Positions 45,206-57,776 of a stretch of 64,000 nucleotides of DNA are shown here, piece by piece. Source of the stretch: Acidaminococcus timonensis (GTDB lineage: Bacteria; Bacillota; Negativicutes; Acidaminococcales; Acidaminococcaceae); assembly GCF_900106585.1 (NCBI RefSeq), contig NZ_FNWH01000005.1, positions 187,962 through 251,961 on the forward strand. The letters run 5' to 3'. Positions within the stretch are counted from its first letter, which is position 1. Every line of letters starts with the position of its first letter. The position numbers and the translations under genes are program-made. The notes beneath the pieces were generated by a model that was not told the DNA's origin, ran no database searches, and saw only the letters and a program-made list of their open reading frames with translations.

Positions 45206-45706
45206 TTAGCCTAACAATTCTTCAACGGTTTTGCCGCGCAGAGCAGCAACGTCTTTGGCATTCTTCAGGGACTTCAGACCTTCCATGGTAGCCCGAACCA
45301 CGTTGTTGGGGTTGGAGGTACCCTGGGATTTGGTCAGGATGTCACGGACACCAGCCAGTTCCAGGACCGCACGGACAGGACCGCCGGCGATAACCCCGGT
45401 ACCTTCCATAGCCGGTTTCAGCAGAACACGGCCAGCACCGAAAATGCCGATTACTTCGTGAGGAATGGTGGTGCCTTTCAGAGGAACGGTAATCAGGTTC
45501 TTTTTGGCATCATCCACACCTTTGCGGATGGCTTCGGGAACTTCGGCTGCTTTGCCCAGGCCCATGCCAACCTTACCGTTTTCATCACCTACAACAACCA
45601 AAGCAGAGAAGGAGAAACGACGTCCGCCTTTTACGACCTTAGCTACGCGGTTGATGAAGACTACTCTTTCTTTGAAGCCATCATCTTGTTTTTCGTAATT
45701 AGCCAC
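45206..45706 (-). CDS. rpsE: 30S ribosomal protein S5
   Basis: A 166-residue protein near the mRNA entry site and involved in decoding accuracy. The N-terminal dsRBD-like domain has [20 protein letters not shown] and [17 protein letters not shown]. It starts with GTG at 45706 behind a GGGAGG site. Confidence 0.97.
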   Translation of the reverse strand: MANYEKQDDGFKERVVFINRVAKVVKGGRRFSFSALVVVGDENGKVGMGLGKAAEVPEAIRKGVDDAKKNLITVPLKGTTIPHEVIGIFGAGRVLLKPAMEGTGVIAGGPVRAVLELAGVRDILTKSQGTSNPNNVVRATMEGLKSLKNAKDVAALRGKTVEELLG

Positions 45707-45724
45707 TCTTATGTCCTCCCTCTG

Positions 45725-46087
45725 TTAAAATTCCAGACCGGCTTCGCGGGCGGCTTCAGCCAGGGCTGCCACACGGCCATGGTACAGATAACCACCACGG
45801 TCGAAAACAACAGTTTTGATGCCCTTTTCCAGAGCTTTCTTAGCGATTTCCGTGCCAACAGCTTTGGCAGCTTCAATGTTGCCGCCGTAGTTTTCCTTGT
45901 TGGCTTTTTCAACGGTGCTGGCAGATACCAGGGTTTCACCAGTTTCATCGTTGATGATCTGAGCGTAGATGTTGCTCAGGCTGCGATATACATTGAAACG
46001 GGGTTTTTCAGCCGTTCCTACAATATTTCTGCGCATACGCAGATGCCGTTTTTGGCGAGCTGCGTTTTTATCTTTCTTGTTCAGCAA
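45725..46087 (-). CDS. rplR: 50S ribosomal protein L18
   Basis: A 120-residue 5S rRNA-binding protein with [20 protein letters not shown] near the start. I prefer a TTG start at 46087: AAGGAG stands eight bases before it, while the in-frame GTG at 46096 sits right on that site. The resulting length is typical of the family. Confidence 0.95.
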   Translation of the reverse strand: MLNKKDKNAARQKRHLRMRRNIVGTAEKPRFNVYRSLSNIYAQIINDETGETLVSASTVEKANKENYGGNIEAAKAVGTEIAKKALEKGIKTVVFDRGGYLYHGRVAALAEAAREAGLEF

Positions 46088-46112
46088 GAGATTCACTCCT
46101 TCCTCTTAGAAA

Positions 46113-46661
46113 TTATTTCTTGCCTTTGGCGCCGGCTTTACCTTCCTTGCGGATGATATGTTCGCCTACATAGCGGATCCCTTTGCCTTTGTAGGGTTCG
46201 GGAGCACGCAGGCTGCGGATTTCAGCAGCTACAGCACCAACTTTTTCTTTATCGATACCGGAAACAATGATTTCCGTAGAGTTCGGGCAATCGAAGGAAA
46301 TGCCTTCGGGAGGATCCATCACGCAGGGATGGGAGAAGCCCAGGGTGAAGCTCAGCGCTTTGCCCTTTTTGGCTACACGGTAGCCGACGCCTTGGATTTC
46401 CAGATGTTTGGAGAATCCTTCCGTAACACCCAGGATCATGTTGTTGATCAGGGTACGGGACAAGCCGTGCAGGCTGCGATACAGTTTATCATCGTTGGGA
46501 CGGGAAACGGTGATGACACCGTCTTTCAGTTCCACGGTCAGTTCTTTATTGATTTGACGGCTCAGTTCACCTTTCGGTCCCTTAACGGTAACCAGGTTAT
46601 CTTGTACCGTTACCGTTACCTTGTCAGGTACGGTAATCGGAGCTTTACCAATTCTAGACAC
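46113..46661 (-). CDS. rplF: 50S ribosomal protein L6
   Basis: A 182-residue protein with two similar L6 domains, MSRIGKAPITVPDKVTV at the start and PEPYKGKGIRYVGEHIIRKE at the end, contacting the sarcin-ricin loop. Confidence 0.98.
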   Translation of the reverse strand: MSRIGKAPITVPDKVTVTVQDNLVTVKGPKGELSRQINKELTVELKDGVITVSRPNDDKLYRSLHGLSRTLINNMILGVTEGFSKHLEIQGVGYRVAKKGKALSFTLGFSHPCVMDPPEGISFDCPNSTEIIVSGIDKEKVGAVAAEIRSLRAPEPYKGKGIRYVGEHIIRKEGKAGAKGKK

Positions 46662-46691
46662 TTATAAGCACCTCCGGTCCTAGGGAATATC

Positions 46692-47090
46692 TTACCAAAC
46701 GTAAGCGACGACTTCGCCGCCCAAGCCAGCCTTCCGGGCAGCTTTGTCCGTCATCATACCCTTGGAGGTGGAGATTACGGCAATGCCCAGGCCGCCCAGT
46801 ACGCGAGGCAGCTGGTCCTTTTGGGTGTAAACTCTCAAACCGGGTTTGGAGATACGTTTGATACCAGAAATCACTTTTTCCTTGTTAGGACCGTATTTCA
46901 GTTCTACACGGATCACATTCTGATGTTCACCGGCTACGACTTCGAAATTCTTAATGAATCCTTCTTCCTTCAAAATCTCTGCGATGGCAGTTTTGATTTT
47001 GGAGCAGGGGATTTCAACTTTATCGTGATGAACCGAATTGGCATTACGGATTCTCGTAAGCATATCGGCAATCGGATCAGTCATGGTCAT
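46692..47090 (-). CDS. rpsH: 30S ribosomal protein S8
   Basis: A 132-residue protein that binds 16S rRNA and, in many bacteria, its own spc operon m[22 protein letters not shown] and [20 protein letters not shown] are characteristic. GGAGG lies ten bases before the first of two close ATG codons. Confidence 0.97.
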   Translation of the reverse strand: MTMTDPIADMLTRIRNANSVHHDKVEIPCSKIKTAIAEILKEEGFIKNFEVVAGEHQNVIRVELKYGPNKEKVISGIKRISKPGLRVYTQKDQLPRVLGGLGIAVISTSKGMMTDKAARKAGLGGEVVAYVW

Positions 47091-47121
47091 TTATAAAAGC
47101 CCTCCTTCCTTTTTCCGCTTC

Positions 47122-47307
47122 TTACCAGCTTGCTTTCGTTACACCGGGAATGGCGCCTTCGTAAGCGTATTTCCGGAAGCAGATACGGCAGATGCCGAAT
47201 TTGCGCATGTAAGCATGCGGTCTGCCACAGATTTTGCAGCGATTATATTTACGGACCTTGAACTTCGGTTCCGCTTTCCATTTTTCAATCAATGCGGTCT
47301 TTGCCAC
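47122..47307 (-). CDS. rpsZ: 30S ribosomal protein S14, zinc-binding type Z
   Basis: A 61-residue S14 of the short zinc form. [20 protein letters not shown] supplies the four cysteines. This form is usual in Firmicutes and allows persistence in zinc-replete conditions; no zinc-free paralogue is in the window. Confidence 0.97.
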   Translation of the reverse strand: MAKTALIEKWKAEPKFKVRKYNRCKICGRPHAYMRKFGICRICFRKYAYEGAIPGVTKASW

Positions 47308-47319
47308 GGTTTTTCCTCC

Positions 47320-47862
47320 TTATGCCCCAAACGGCATACCCAGAAGCTTCAGCAGTTCTCTGCCTTCTTCGTCGGTCTTAGCAGTCGTAACAATGATTAC
47401 ATCCATGCCGCGGACTTTGTCGACTTTATCATAGTCGATTTCGGGGAAAATCAGCTGTTCTTTCAAGCCGATGGAATAGTTGCCACGACCATCGAAGGAT
47501 TTCGGGTTCACGCCTCTGAAGTCACGCACCCGGGGCAGGGCAATATTCATGAATTTATCCAGGAATTCGTACATCCGGCTGCCACGCAGGGTCACTTTGA
47601 CGCCGATGGGCATACCTTCACGCAGTTTGAATGCAGCGATGGATTTCTTGGCTTTGGTGATGATGGGTTTCTGACCGGCGATCATGGTCATATCTGCAAC
47701 AGCACTTTCAATGGCTTTGCTGTTGGTCACAGCTTCACCGCAGCCGATATTCAAAACAACTTTTTCCAGTTTCGGAATTTCGTTGACGTTCTTGTAATTG
47801 AATTTTTCCATTAAGCCTTTTACAGCTTCGGAATTGTATTTGTCTTGCAGTCTCGTTGCCAT
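47320..47862 (-). CDS. rplE: 50S ribosomal protein L5
   Basis: A 180-residue 5S rRNA-binding protein. [18 protein letters not shown] and [20 protein letters not shown] are typical. The ATG at 47862 follows GGAGG; earlier in-frame codons overlap rplX. Confidence 0.97.
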   Translation of the reverse strand: MATRLQDKYNSEAVKGLMEKFNYKNVNEIPKLEKVVLNIGCGEAVTNSKAIESAVADMTMIAGQKPIITKAKKSIAAFKLREGMPIGVKVTLRGSRMYEFLDKFMNIALPRVRDFRGVNPKSFDGRGNYSIGLKEQLIFPEIDYDKVDKVRGMDVIIVTTAKTDEEGRELLKLLGMPFGA

Positions 47863-47885
47863 CTGTTTTCCTCCTTTCCCGAAGA

Positions 47886-48215
47886 TTATTTGTCGATGAC
47901 TTCCCCGCACTTTTTGCAGGCTCTGGCGAATCCATCACCATTGGCCACTTTCTTAACGCGGGTCGGTTTCTTGCAGGACGGGCATACCAGCATCACGTTG
48001 GAAACGTTGATCGGAGCTTCTTTGGTGATGATCCCACCCTGGGGGTTGCTCTGGGAAGGTTTCGTATGACGCTTTACTTCGTTGACGCCTTCCACAGTAA
48101 CCTTGGATTTCTTCGGGAAAGCAGCCAGTACTTTGCCTTCCTTGCCTTTATCTTTACCGGTCAATACCACGACGGTATCGCCTTTTCTTACGTGCAATTT
48201 TACGGCTTCAGCCAT
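47886..48215 (-). CDS. rplX: 50S ribosomal protein L24
   Basis: A 109-residue assembly-initiating protein with the KOW motif [20 protein letters not shown]. The C-terminal half has four cysteines (CPSCKK and CKKCGE), suggesting a small zinc ribbon as seen in many Firmicute L24 proteins. Confidence 0.97.
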   Translation of the reverse strand: MAEAVKLHVRKGDTVVVLTGKDKGKEGKVLAAFPKKSKVTVEGVNEVKRHTKPSQSNPQGGIITKEAPINVSNVMLVCPSCKKPTRVKKVANGDGFARACKKCGEVIDK

Positions 48216-48236
48216 TTCTGCAACACCTCCTTGTTC

Positions 48237-48605
48237 TTAGAGCACTTCCGGTGCCAGGGAAATGATCTTCATGAAGTCTTTATCACGCAGTTCCCGGGCA
48301 ACCGGCCCAAAAATACGAGTGCCCTGAGGGGTCTTATCGTCTTTGATCAAAACGGCAGCGTTTTCATCGAAACGGATGTAAGAACCATCCGGACGACGGG
48401 TGCCTTTTACGGAACGCACCACAACGGCCTTTACTACATCACCTTTTTGGACAACGCCACCGGGTGTAGCATCTTTGACAGAAGCTACGATGATGTCACC
48501 GATGTTGGCGTATCTCCGATAGGAACCGCCCAGCACACGGATGCACATAATCTTTTTGGCGCCGGTATTGTCCCCAACATTCAGCACAGTCTGCTGTTGA
48601 ATCAT
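48237..48605 (-). CDS. rplN: 50S ribosomal protein L14
   Basis: A 122-residue protein at the subunit interface. [19 protein letters not shown] and [20 protein letters not shown] are near-universal L14 blocks. Confidence 0.98.
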   Translation of the reverse strand: MIQQQTVLNVGDNTGAKKIMCIRVLGGSYRRYANIGDIIVASVKDATPGGVVQKGDVVKAVVVRSVKGTRRPDGSYIRFDENAAVLIKDDKTPQGTRIFGPVARELRDKDFMKIISLAPEVL

Positions 48606-48644
48606 GGTTTACCTCCCTTGCCAAGCTATGCTCAGCAGTCTATC

Positions 48645-48905
48645 TTATTTTGCCCGTTCTACGATTTCAACTACGCGCCAGCATTTATCCTTGGACAAAG
48701 GACGGGTTTGAGCGATTTTCACGATATCGCCAACATGAGCGTCGTTGTTTTCGTCATGAGCCTTCAGTTTAATGGTATGCATTACGCCTTTTTTGTAAAG
48801 AGGGTGTTGAACCAGACGTTCAATAGCAACGACAACGGTCTTCTGCATCTTGTCGCTTACGACTTTACCAGTACGCGTAACACGTAAGTTTCTCTCTTCA
48901 GCCAC
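48645..48905 (-). CDS. rpsQ: 30S ribosomal protein S17
   Basis: An 86-residue OB-fold 16S-binding protein with [20 protein letters not shown] and ETRPLSKDK-like [16 protein letters not shown]. Confidence 0.97.
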   Translation of the reverse strand: MAEERNLRVTRTGKVVSDKMQKTVVVAIERLVQHPLYKKGVMHTIKLKAHDENNDAHVGDIVKIAQTRPLSKDKCWRVVEIVERAK

Positions 48906-48941
48906 GGATTGTATCCTCCTTCGCTTAGGGTAGTACCCGGA

Positions 48942-49136
48942 TTAAGCGTTTACTTCGCGTTCCCGTTGGATCGTTTTGATCTGGGCAATGGACTTCTTGA
49001 CTTCTCTGATCTTCATCGGATTGTCCAGTTGTCCGGTTGCCATTTGAAAACGCAAGTTAAAAAGTTCATCTTTTAAGCCTGTCAGCTTTGCATCCAGCTC
49101 TTCAACAGACATTTCTCTGATTTCGTTAGTTTTCAT
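48942..49136 (-). CDS. rpmC: 50S ribosomal protein L29
   Basis: A 64-residue helical protein near the tunnel exit; [20 protein letters not shown] and [16 protein letters not shown] are typical. Its start overlaps the rplP stop by one base. Confidence 0.97.
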   Translation of the reverse strand: MKTNEIREMSVEELDAKLTGLKDELFNLRFQMATGQLDNPMKIREVKKSIAQIKTIQREREVNA

Positions 49137-49594
49137 TAAGCTTCACCACCTACTCCATTTTCACGCGCGGTGACTTCGGCATCTAACTGAGCTTTCGTTA
49201 CAAAGCGAGTCTTGATCGGCAGTTTGTTGCCAGCCAGACGCATAGCTTCCTTAGCGATATCTTCCGTTACGCCAGCCATTTCAAACAGAACACGGCCAGG
49301 TTTCACTACCGCTACCCAATACTCAGGAGCACCTTTACCACTACCCATACGGCTACCAGCAGCTTTGGCAGTTACGGGTTTGTCAGGGAAAATTTGAATC
49401 CAAACTTGACCGCCACGTTTGATGTAACGGGTCATAGCAATACGAGCAGCTTCGATCTGCCGGTTGGTGATCCAGGACGGTTCCAGTGCCACCAGACCGT
49501 ATTCACCGTGAGCAACCCGGTTGCCACGCATTGCACGGCCTTTCATGCGGCCTCTCTGCTGTTTACGATGTTTTACTCTCTTCGGTAATAACAT
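49136..49594 (-). CDS. rplP: 50S ribosomal protein L16
   Basis: A 152-residue protein important for A-site tRNA placement. [19 protein letters not shown] and [20 protein letters not shown] are diagnostic. A C-terminal tail of about eight residues (ENGVGGEA) exceeds the common length. Start overlaps the rpsC stop by one base. Confidence 0.97.
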   Translation of the reverse strand: MLLPKRVKHRKQQRGRMKGRAMRGNRVAHGEYGLVALEPSWITNRQIEAARIAMTRYIKRGGQVWIQIFPDKPVTAKAAGSRMGSGKGAPEYWVAVVKPGRVLFEMAGVTEDIAKEAMRLAGNKLPIKTRFVTKAQLDAEVTARENGVGGEA

Positions 49595-50271
49595 TATTTC
49601 GCCCCTCCTTCTTGCGCTTCAGGAGCTTCTTTCTTTGCAGGTTTGGTCGGCAGGACTTCGCCTTTATAGATCCATACCTTTACGCCGATACGGCCATAAG
49701 TGGTATGAGCTTCTGCAGTCCCATAGTCGATGTTGGCACGCAGGGTATGCAGGGGGATACTGCCATCACGATAGCTTTCGGTACGGGCAATTTCAGCACC
49801 GCCCAGACGACCAGCGCACTGGATCTTGATACCCTTGGCACCCAGACGCATGGTACGGCCCACGCACTGTTTCATGGCACGACGGAAAGCAATCCGGCGT
49901 TCCAGCTGGGAAGCCACGTTTTCAGCAACCAGGGTAGCATCCATATCCGGTTGTTTAACCTCGATGATGTTGATGTCCAGTTTGCTGTCGGTCATCTTAG
50001 CCAGGTCTTTTTTCAGCAGTTCGATGTTGCTGCCCTGACGGCCGATCACGATACCAGGTTTTGCGGTGTAGATGCTGATGCGCATCTTTTGTTCGGTCCG
50101 TTCGATCACGACCCGAGAGATGCCAGCCTGGAATTGTTTATCTTTAATGAAGTTACGAATCTTGATATCTTCCAACAGATTCTTTTGATAGTCTTTGTCG
50201 GCGAACCATTTGGAATCCCAATCGTCGATTACGCCCACTCTGAAACCATGTGGATTAACTTTTTGACCCAC
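49594..50271 (-). CDS. rpsC: 30S ribosomal protein S3
   Basis: A 225-residue protein lining the mRNA entry channel. It has a KH domain ([20 protein letters not shown]-like) and an S3 C-terminal domain ([18 protein letters not shown]). [20 protein letters not shown] at the start is typical. Confidence 0.98.
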   Translation of the reverse strand: MGQKVNPHGFRVGVIDDWDSKWFADKDYQKNLLEDIKIRNFIKDKQFQAGISRVVIERTEQKMRISIYTAKPGIVIGRQGSNIELLKKDLAKMTDSKLDINIIEVKQPDMDATLVAENVASQLERRIAFRRAMKQCVGRTMRLGAKGIKIQCAGRLGGAEIARTESYRDGSIPLHTLRANIDYGTAEAHTTYGRIGVKVWIYKGEVLPTKPAKKEAPEAQEGGAK

Positions 50272-50299
50272 TATTCATTCCCTCCTTCTGTCAGGATGT

Positions 50300-50635
50300 T
50301 TATTTTTCGGAAACAGCCACAGTGACATGGCTGGAACGTTTCAGGATCTTGAAGGCCTGTCCACGAGACCGCGGATGGATTCTCTTCATGGTAGGACCCT
50401 GGTCAACGAAAGCGTTGGAAACGACCAGTTTGTCAACGTTCATGTCAAAGTTATGTTCAGCGTTCGCAACAGCGGAGCGAAGAACTTTTTCAATAACCTC
50501 AGAACCAACCTTCGGGGTAAACTTGAGGATTGCAAAGGCTTCGTTCACAGACTTGCCACGGATCAGGTTGATCACGATGCGCAGTTTGCGAGGTGCGATA
50601 CGGATGTATTTGGCAACAGCTTTAGCTTCTTGCAT
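50300..50635 (-). CDS. rplV: 50S ribosomal protein L22
   Basis: A 111-residue protein whose beta-hairpin lines the exit tunnel. [20 protein letters not shown] and [19 protein letters not shown] are characteristic. Confidence 0.98.
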   Translation of the reverse strand: MQEAKAVAKYIRIAPRKLRIVINLIRGKSVNEAFAILKFTPKVGSEVIEKVLRSAVANAEHNFDMNVDKLVVSNAFVDQGPTMKRIHPRSRGQAFKILKRSSHVTVAVSEK

Positions 50636-50658
50636 CTATTTTATCCTCCTTCCCCTGA

Positions 50659-50937
50659 TTATTTCGTAACGGCAGCGGCTTTATCGCCATGGCCCTTGAA
50701 CAGACGGGTAGGAGCGAATTCGCCTAATTTATGGCCGACCATATCTTCGGTGATATACACAGGCACATGTTTCCGACCATCATGGACGGCAATCGTGTGG
50801 CCCAAAAATTCAGGGAGAATCGTGGAGCTGCGGGACCAAGTCTTGATGACTTTCTTTTCCTGTGCAGCGTTCAGCGCTTCAACTTTTTTCAGCAGACTAG
50901 CTTGGACATAAGGTCCTTTTTTAACGGATCTGGACAC
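50659..50937 (-). CDS. rpsS: 30S ribosomal protein S19
   Basis: A 92-residue head protein. [20 protein letters not shown] and [17 protein letters not shown] are diagnostic. Confidence 0.98.
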   Translation of the reverse strand: MSRSVKKGPYVQASLLKKVEALNAAQEKKVIKTWSRSSTILPEFLGHTIAVHDGRKHVPVYITEDMVGHKLGEFAPTRLFKGHGDKAAAVTK

Positions 50938-50965
50938 TCTTTATGCCTCCTTTCAACAAACTCTA

Positions 50966-51796
50966 TTATTTCGTTCTGCGTTTCAGGATCAGTTTCGTAG
51001 AAGCTTTCTTGTGCTTCCGGGTACGAGTACCGAAGGCGCTCTTGCCCCAAGGAGTAACAGGACGCTTACGACCAACAGGGGAGTGACCTTCACCACCACC
51101 ATGCGGATGGTCGTTCGGGTTCATTGCCACACCACGGTTGGCAGGACGGACACCCAGCCAACGGGTACGACCAGCTTTACCCAGGTTCAGGTTTTCGTGA
51201 TCCAGGTTACCGATCTGACCGATGGTTGCACGGCAGAAGATGTGTACCTGACGCAGTTCGCCGGAAGGCATACGCAGCAGAGCATAGCTGCCTTCTTTAG
51301 CCATCAGCTGAATGGCGGCACCGGCGCTGCGGCCCAGCTGGCCACCTTTGCCGATCTTCATTTCCACATTGTGGACCATGGTACCCAGAGGGATGTTCTG
51401 CAGGGGCAGTGCGTTACCGATCTTGATATCGGCTTCCGGACCGCTGACCAGCACATCGCCAACCTTCAGGCCCTGAGGAGCCAGGATGTACCGTTTTTCA
51501 CCGTCTGCATAGTTCAGCAGAGCAATGTTGGCGCTGCGGTTGGGATCATATTCGATGGTCGCAACTTTAGCAGGGATGTTGTCTTTATTCCGTTTGAAAT
51601 CGATGATACGATATTGTCTCTTATGACCGCCGCCCTGATGACGAACCGTGGTCTTACCGGTGTAGTTACGGCCGGCATGCTGGTTCAGTTTAACAACTAA
51701 GGGGCGATGGGGCTTGTCCGTAGTGATCTCTTCGAAGGTGGACACAGTCATGTTCCGCCGAGAAGGAGAGTACGGGTTAAAGCTTTTAATAGCCAT
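50966..51796 (-). CDS. rplB: 50S ribosomal protein L2
   Basis: A 276-residue core protein near the peptidyl transferase centre. [20 protein letters not shown] and [20 protein letters not shown], including the conserved His region, are present. Confidence 0.98.
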   Translation of the reverse strand: MAIKSFNPYSPSRRNMTVSTFEEITTDKPHRPLVVKLNQHAGRNYTGKTTVRHQGGGHKRQYRIIDFKRNKDNIPAKVATIEYDPNRSANIALLNYADGEKRYILAPQGLKVGDVLVSGPEADIKIGNALPLQNIPLGTMVHNVEMKIGKGGQLGRSAGAAIQLMAKEGSYALLRMPSGELRQVHIFCRATIGQIGNLDHENLNLGKAGRTRWLGVRPANRGVAMNPNDHPHGGGEGHSPVGRKRPVTPWGKSAFGTRTRKHKKASTKLILKRRTK

Positions 51797-51817
51797 TGTT
51801 TGTCCTCCTTATGCGAA

Positions 51818-52108
51818 TTACATTCCTTCGAACAGCGGAATTGTATTACCTTCAGCCAGTTTTACAATCGCTTTCTTGTAATCGGAACGTTTGCCTTCAT
51901 ATTTGCCCATGCGCTTGGTTTTGCCCAGTACGCGGATGGTGTTGACATTTACTACCTTCACATTGAAGATATCTTCAATGGCTTGGCGAATTTCAGTCTT
52001 GTTTGCGCCCATAGCTACCTGGAAAGTATATTTGTTATCCTTCATCATATCAGAAGTCTTTTCGGTCACGATGGGTCTGATGATAATGTCGCGAGGATTA
52101 GCAGCCAT
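51818..52108 (-). CDS. rplW: 50S ribosomal protein L23
   Basis: A 96-residue tunnel-exit protein that docks trigger factor and [23 protein letters not shown] is typical. Its start overlaps the rplD stop by one base. Confidence 0.97.
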   Translation of the reverse strand: MAANPRDIIIRPIVTEKTSDMMKDNKYTFQVAMGANKTEIRQAIEDIFNVKVVNVNTIRVLGKTKRMGKYEGKRSDYKKAIVKLAEGNTIPLFEGM

Positions 52109-52737
52109 TATGCGAGCACCTCCTCAATTCTTGCTACGGCATCTTTAGCCAGCAGTACTTTTTCCGCATTCAGGATATCGTAAACGTTCAGGCAGTCGTT
52201 GGACAGAGCCTTAACCTTTTCGATGTTGCGGGAAGATTTTTCTACGTTTTCGTTTTCCCCATCCGTAATGATCAGGGCTTTTTTGTCAACAGCTTCGAAA
52301 CCTTTCAGCAGAGCGACTGCATCTTTGGTTTTGGGAGCTGCCAGGGTCAGGCCGTCAACAACGACCAGAGCGCCTTCAGCAACTTTTGCGCTCAGTGCGC
52401 AGCGGATTGCCAGACGACGAGCCTTGCGGGGCATATCGATTGCATGACTCCGGGGAGCAGGACCGAAGACGGTACCACCGCCTACCCACAGAGGAGAACG
52501 GACGGAACCAGCACGAGCACGGCCGGTGCCTTTTTGTTTCCAGGGTTTTCTGCCACCGCCGCGGACCAGACCACGGGTCTTGGTTGCATGAGTGCCCTGA
52601 CGTTCGTTAGCTTGTTGCATGACAACAGCCTGATGGACAACTGCTTCGTTGAATTCTACGCCAAAGACGTAATCCATCAATTCTATTTCTTCACCGGTTT
52701 GTTTGCCGGTCATATCGTAAATTGCTACTTTCGGCAT
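52108..52737 (-). CDS. rplD: 50S ribosomal protein L4
   Basis: A 209-residue protein with a loop in the exit tunnel. [20 protein letters not shown] and [20 protein letters not shown] are diagnostic. In several bacteria L4 also represses the S10 operon; no such leader structure was identified here. Confidence 0.98.
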   Translation of the reverse strand: MPKVAIYDMTGKQTGEEIELMDYVFGVEFNEAVVHQAVVMQQANERQGTHATKTRGLVRGGGRKPWKQKGTGRARAGSVRSPLWVGGGTVFGPAPRSHAIDMPRKARRLAIRCALSAKVAEGALVVVDGLTLAAPKTKDAVALLKGFEAVDKKALIITDGENENVEKSSRNIEKVKALSNDCLNVYDILNAEKVLLAKDAVARIEEVLA

Positions 52738-52762
52738 TGAAACGCCCTCCTTTCGTTAAACC

Positions 52763-53422
52763 TTATTTTGTAACTGCTTTCACGACATCGGGACGAACCG
52801 TGTCTCTCAGCAGCAGGAAGGTACCAGCGGCACCAGGTACAGAACCTCTCACCATGATCAGGTTGCGGTCCTTATCCACTCTTGCGATCTTCAAACGTTG
52901 CACAGTCGCGCTGATTCCACCCATACGGCCAGGCAGCTTTTTGCCTTTGATTACACGGCCGCCAGGACCGGAATGCATAGGACCGTTGGAACCGGGTTCA
53001 CGATGGGATTTGGAACCGTGTTTCATGGGACCGCATGCGAAGTTGTGGCGTTTGATCGTACCAGCGAACCCTTTACCGCGGGAAACGCCGACAGCGTCAA
53101 CCAGATCGCCGGCTGCGAAAATGTCAGCAGCAATCTTGTCACCGATTTTATATTCAGAAGGAGCATCCAGGCGAACTTCACGGACAACCTTTACAGGAGC
53201 CACGCCAGCTTTGTCGAAGAAGCCCTTCATGGGTTTGTTGACTTGTTTTTCTTTGATATCACCGAAACCGAGTTGAACAGCATTGTAGCCGTCTTTTTCT
53301 TCGGTCTTGTTTTGCAGCACGACGCAGGGACCCGCTTCTACAACAGTAACGGGAACCAAAGTACCGTCAGCTTCAAAAATTTGGGTCATACCTAATTTTT
53401 TGCCAATGATTCCTTTAGCCAT
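52763..53422 (-). CDS. rplC: 50S ribosomal protein L3
   Basis: A 219-residue protein near the A site. [20 protein letters not shown] and the long loop [20 protein letters not shown] are typical. Two ATG codons are adjacent; the second (53422) has the better seven-base spacing from AGGAGG. Confidence 0.97.
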   Translation of the reverse strand: MAKGIIGKKLGMTQIFEADGTLVPVTVVEAGPCVVLQNKTEEKDGYNAVQLGFGDIKEKQVNKPMKGFFDKAGVAPVKVVREVRLDAPSEYKIGDKIAADIFAAGDLVDAVGVSRGKGFAGTIKRHNFACGPMKHGSKSHREPGSNGPMHSGPGGRVIKGKKLPGRMGGISATVQRLKIARVDKDRNLIMVRGSVPGAAGTFLLLRDTVRPDVVKAVTK

Positions 53423-53434
53423 CATCGCACCTCC

Positions 53435-53746
53435 TTACGCTTTGATCTCGATATCTACACCAGCAGGAAGATCCAAGCGAGTCAGTGCATCGATCGTCTT
53501 AGCTGTAGGTTCCAGGATGTCTACCAGTCTCTTGTGAGTCCGCATTTCGAACTGTTCACGAGAGTCTTTGTTGACATGCGGGGAACGCAGAATCGTATAG
53601 ATGTTTTTTTCCGTAGGCAGGGGAATCGGACCGGATACTTGCGCACCCGTGCGTTTCGCCGTTTCTACGATTTTGGAAGCACTCTGATCCAGTGCTTTGT
53701 AGTCATACGCTTTCAGGCGTATACGGATTTTTTGAGTCTTTGCCAT
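53435..53746 (-). CDS. rpsJ: 30S ribosomal protein S10
   Basis: A 103-residue protein also known as antitermination factor Nus[21 protein letters not shown] and [19 protein letters not shown] are diagnostic. ATG 53746 follows GGAGG; the in-frame upstream codons are leader. It begins the S10 operon, about 120 bases after the tuf terminator. I could not find a convincing promoter in that leader; a TTGGCC-17-TATGTT pair overlapping the terminator is weak. Confidence 0.97.
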   Translation of the reverse strand: MAKTQKIRIRLKAYDYKALDQSASKIVETAKRTGAQVSGPIPLPTEKNIYTILRSPHVNKDSREQFEMRTHKRLVDILEPTAKTIDALTRLDLPAGVDIEIKA

Positions 53747-53849
53747 TCGTAATTTCCTCCATTCGCCACGTTTCCAAGAACGGACATACTCAGCAGAAGT
53801 TCCCTTCCCAGCCAGCGGGCCAGAAGCCATCTTCTGCCTCATCGCGGGC

Positions 53850-53896
53850 CCTAAAAAACATAAGAATATGAGGGGCTTTGGCCAAGCCCCTCATAT
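53850..53896 (-). terminator. tuf terminator
   Basis: ATATGAGGGGCTT (53866-53878) pairs with AAGCCCCTCATAT (53884-53896) as a perfect 13-bp stem; the minus strand then reads TCTTATGTTTTTT. It splits the str and S10 transcription units. Confidence 0.85.
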
Positions 53897-53924
53897 GGGC
53901 TTTCATTTCATTGAACCGAAGTGA

Positions 53925-55118
53925 TTAGGCTTCGATTTCAGTAACAACACCGGCGCCAACCGTATGGCCGCCTTCGCGGATAGCGAAACGCAGACCTTGT
54001 TCGATGGCGATCGGGGTGATCAGTTCCACATCCATCACAACGTTATCGCCAGGCATTACCATTTCGGTGCCTTCGGGCAGGTGAGCTACACCAGTAACGT
54101 CAGTGGTACGGAAGTAGAACTGCGGACGATAGCCGTTGAAGAACGGAGTATGACGGCCGCCTTCTTCTTTGGTCAGTACGTAAACCTGACCTTTGAATTT
54201 CGTATGAGGATGGATGCTGCCCGGTTTGGCCAGTACCTGACCTCTTTCTACTTCAGTACGGTCGATACCACGCAGCAGGCAGCCGATGTTATCGCCGGCT
54301 TCAGCCTGATCCAGGGTCTTGCGGAACATTTCCAGACCGGTGGCAACGGATTGTTTCTTTTCGTCTTTCAGACCTACGATTTCAACCGTGTCGCCAACTT
54401 TGATCACGCCACGTTCCACACGGCCGGTAGCAACGGTACCACGACCGGTGATGGTGAATACGTCTTCGATAGGCATCAGGAACGGTTTGGCCAGGTCATG
54501 GACAGGAGTCGGAATGTAGTCATCCACAGCTTCCATCAGTTTGCGGATGTTGTCTTCCTGTTCCTTGTCGCCTTCCAGGGCTTTCAGAGCGGAGCCTACA
54601 ACGATGGGCACTTCGTCTCCAGGATAACCGTACTGGCTCAGCAGTTCACGGACTTCCATTTCAACCAGCTCGATCAGTTCAGGATCGTCGACTTGGTCGG
54701 ATTTGTTCAGGAACACTACGATGGCAGGTACGCCAACCTGACGAGCCAGCAGGATGTGTTCACGGGTCTGAGGCATAGGACCATCAGCAGCGGAAACAAC
54801 CAGGATGGCACCGTCCATCTGAGCAGCACCGGTGATCATGTTCTTTACATAGTCAGCGTGCCCCGGGCAGTCAACGTGTGCATAGTGTCTCTTCTGGGTT
54901 TCATATTCAACGTGAGCCGTGTTGATGGTGATACCACGTTCTCTTTCTTCCGGAGCCTTATCGATATCGGCATACGCTTCGAAAGTAGCTTTGCAGCCCG
55001 GAGTTTCGGACAGGACTTTGGTGATAGCCGCAGTCAGAGTGGTCTTGCCATGGTCAACGTGACCAATGGTACCAATGTTCACATGGGGTTTGGTTCTTTC
55101 AAATTTCTCTTTAGCCAT
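53925..55118 (-). CDS. tuf: Elongation factor Tu
   Basis: A 397-residue GTPase that delivers aminoacyl-tRNA to the ribosome. GHVDHGKT at residues 19-26, [22 protein letters not shown] and the NKSDQ guanine-binding motif are all present. It follows fusA by 28 bases and ends at a strong terminator. AGGAGG precedes the ATG. Confidence 0.99.
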   Translation of the reverse strand: MAKEKFERTKPHVNIGTIGHVDHGKTTLTAAITKVLSETPGCKATFEAYADIDKAPEERERGITINTAHVEYETQKRHYAHVDCPGHADYVKNMITGAAQMDGAILVVSAADGPMPQTREHILLARQVGVPAIVVFLNKSDQVDDPELIELVEMEVRELLSQYGYPGDEVPIVVGSALKALEGDKEQEDNIRKLMEAVDDYIPTPVHDLAKPFLMPIEDVFTITGRGTVATGRVERGVIKVGDTVEIVGLKDEKKQSVATGLEMFRKTLDQAEAGDNIGCLLRGIDRTEVERGQVLAKPGSIHPHTKFKGQVYVLTKEEGGRHTPFFNGYRPQFYFRTTDVTGVAHLPEGTEMVMPGDNVVMDVELITPIAIEQGLRFAIREGGHTVGAGVVTEIEA

Positions 55119-55146
55119 TGTTATATCCTCCTAATGATCACAAGGC

Positions 55147-57234
55147 TCAGCCCTGTGCAGTTCCTTTATTTTTAGCAATGATCGCTTCTGCGATATTCTT
55201 AGGAACTTCTTCGTAATGGTCTACTTCCATGGAGTAGTTGCCGCGGCCCTGGGTCTTGGAACGCAGGTCCGTTGCATACCCGAACATTTCGGACAGGGGA
55301 ACATAAGCCGTAATGACTTGTGCGCCGCTTCTGGCTTCCATGCCTTCGATGCGGCCCCGGCGAGAGTTCAAGTCGCCGATAACGTCGCCCATGTATTCTT
55401 CGGGGATCGTGACTTCCACTTTCATATACGGTTCCAGCAGAACAGGGTTGGCTTTCATAGCGCCGTTCTTGAAGCCCATGGAACCGGCAATCTTAAATGC
55501 CATTTCAGAGGAGTCGACTTCGTGGTAGGAACCATCAAACACGGTAACACCGATGTCCACCATAGGATAGCCGGCCACAACACCGTTTTCCATGGCTTCC
55601 TTGACACCTGCTTCAACAGGAGCGATGTATTCTTTCGGAATAGCGCCACCAACGATCTTGTTTTCGAACTTGAAGCCTTCGCCCGGTTGCAGCGGGGTCA
55701 GTTTCAGCCAGCAATCGCCATACTGCCCTTTACCACCGGACTGACGGACGAATTTGCCCTGGCTTTCCACTTCCTTGCGGATGGTTTCTCTGTAAGCTAC
55801 CTGCGGGTTACCCACAGTGCAGTCTACGTGGAACTCTCTCTTCAGACGGTCAACGATGATATCCAGGTGAAGTTCGCCCATCCCGGAGATGATGGTCTGA
55901 GAGGATTCCGGATCCGTGCGGACACGGAAGGTGGGGTCTTCTTCAGCCAGTTTGCTCAGAGCGATACCCATCTTTTCCTGGTCAGCTTTCGTCTTCGGTT
56001 CGATGGCTACGGAAATAACCGGTTCAGGGAAGACCATGGATTCCAGGATGATCGGGGCTTTTTCATCGCACAGGGTGTCGCCGGTGCCGGTGTCTTTCAG
56101 ACCTACAGCAGCAGCGATATCGCCGGCGTATACATCATTGATTTCCGTTCTGTGGTTGGAATGCATCCGCAGGATACGGCCAATGCGTTCTCTCTTTTCC
56201 TTGTTGGCGTTGTACACATAAGAGCCAGCGCTCAGGGTACCGGAATATACCCGGAAGAAGGCCAGACGACCAACATAGGGGTCAGTTGCGATCTTGAAGG
56301 CCAGAGCTGCGAACGGAGCATTGTCGTCGGAAGGACGTTCTTCTTCTTCGCCGGTCTCAGGATTGGTCCCTTTGATGGCAGGTACATCCAGAGGAGAAGG
56401 CATGTAATCGATGATGGCATCCAGCAGAGGCTGTACGCCTTTGTTCTTGTAGGAAGAACCGCAGGTTACAGGGAAGAGTTTGCATTGGCAGGTCATCTTC
56501 CGAATGGCGCCTTTGATTTCTTCCTTGGTCAGGTCTTCGCCTTCCAGGTATTTCTCCATCAGGTTGTCATCGCTTTCCACGATGGCTTCCAGCAGGATCT
56601 GACGATATTTTTGAGCCTGTTCCACGTATTCTTCAGGAATCGGTTCAAATTCTTCATCTTTACCCAGTTTATCGCCGTAGATGATGGCTTGCATCTCTAC
56701 CAGGTCAACCAGGCCTACGAAGCTGTCTTCTGCGCCCATGGGGATCTGGATGGCAACAGCGTTGGCACCCAGGCGGTCCTTCATCATTTGGATTACGTTG
56801 AAGAAATCAGCACCCGTGGTATCCATCTTGTTGACATAAGCGATACGAGGAACATTGTATTCTTCCGCCTGACGCCATACGGTTTCGGACTGGGGTTCAA
56901 CGCCGCCCTTGGCGCTGAACACAGCCACAGAGCCATCCAGGACACGCAGGGAACGTTCAACTTCTACGGTGAAGTCAACGTGGCCCGGGGTGTCGATGAT
57001 GTTAATAGAATGGCCTTTCCAATGGCAAGTCGTAGCAGCGGAAGTAATCGTAATACCACGTTCTTGTTCCTGGACCATCCAGTCCATGGTGGCAGCGCCG
57101 TCATGAACTTCACCGATCTTATGAGTCTTACCGGTGTAGAACAGGATCCGTTCCGTGGTCGTAGTCTTACCGGCATCGATGTGAGCCATGATGCCGATGT
57201 TTCTAATTTTCTCTAAGGGAAACTCTCTACCCAC
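55147..57234 (-). CDS. fusA: Elongation factor G
   Basis: A 695-residue translocation GTPase. AHIDAGKT at residues 17-24, [20 protein letters not shown] and NKMD are the G motifs. Domains II to V follow, ending in [20 protein letters not shown]-like sequence. It starts with GTG at 57234 behind AAGGAGG. The long open frame on the opposite strand is a shadow. Confidence 0.98.
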   Translation of the reverse strand: MGREFPLEKIRNIGIMAHIDAGKTTTTERILFYTGKTHKIGEVHDGAATMDWMVQEQERGITITSAATTCHWKGHSINIIDTPGHVDFTVEVERSLRVLDGSVAVFSAKGGVEPQSETVWRQAEEYNVPRIAYVNKMDTTGADFFNVIQMMKDRLGANAVAIQIPMGAEDSFVGLVDLVEMQAIIYGDKLGKDEEFEPIPEEYVEQAQKYRQILLEAIVESDDNLMEKYLEGEDLTKEEIKGAIRKMTCQCKLFPVTCGSSYKNKGVQPLLDAIIDYMPSPLDVPAIKGTNPETGEEEERPSDDNAPFAALAFKIATDPYVGRLAFFRVYSGTLSAGSYVYNANKEKRERIGRILRMHSNHRTEINDVYAGDIAAAVGLKDTGTGDTLCDEKAPIILESMVFPEPVISVAIEPKTKADQEKMGIALSKLAEEDPTFRVRTDPESSQTIISGMGELHLDIIVDRLKREFHVDCTVGNPQVAYRETIRKEVESQGKFVRQSGGKGQYGDCWLKLTPLQPGEGFKFENKIVGGAIPKEYIAPVEAGVKEAMENGVVAGYPMVDIGVTVFDGSYHEVDSSEMAFKIAGSMGFKNGAMKANPVLLEPYMKVEVTIPEEYMGDVIGDLNSRRGRIEGMEARSGAQVITAYVPLSEMFGYATDLRSKTQGRGNYSMEVDHYEEVPKNIAEAIIAKNKGTAQG

Positions 57235-57257
57235 GAATTACTCCTCCTTAAGGAATC

Positions 57258-57758
<501 letters not shown>

Positions 57759-57776
57759 CTACAGCTGGCAGGCTAA

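Noticed and set aside
55216-57216. A 666-codon open frame on the plus strand opposite fusA, and a 403-codon one opposite tuf (53964-55175)
   Set aside because: Highly biased codon use in these genes leaves the opposite strand free of stops. The translated products have no recognisable domains or start signals.
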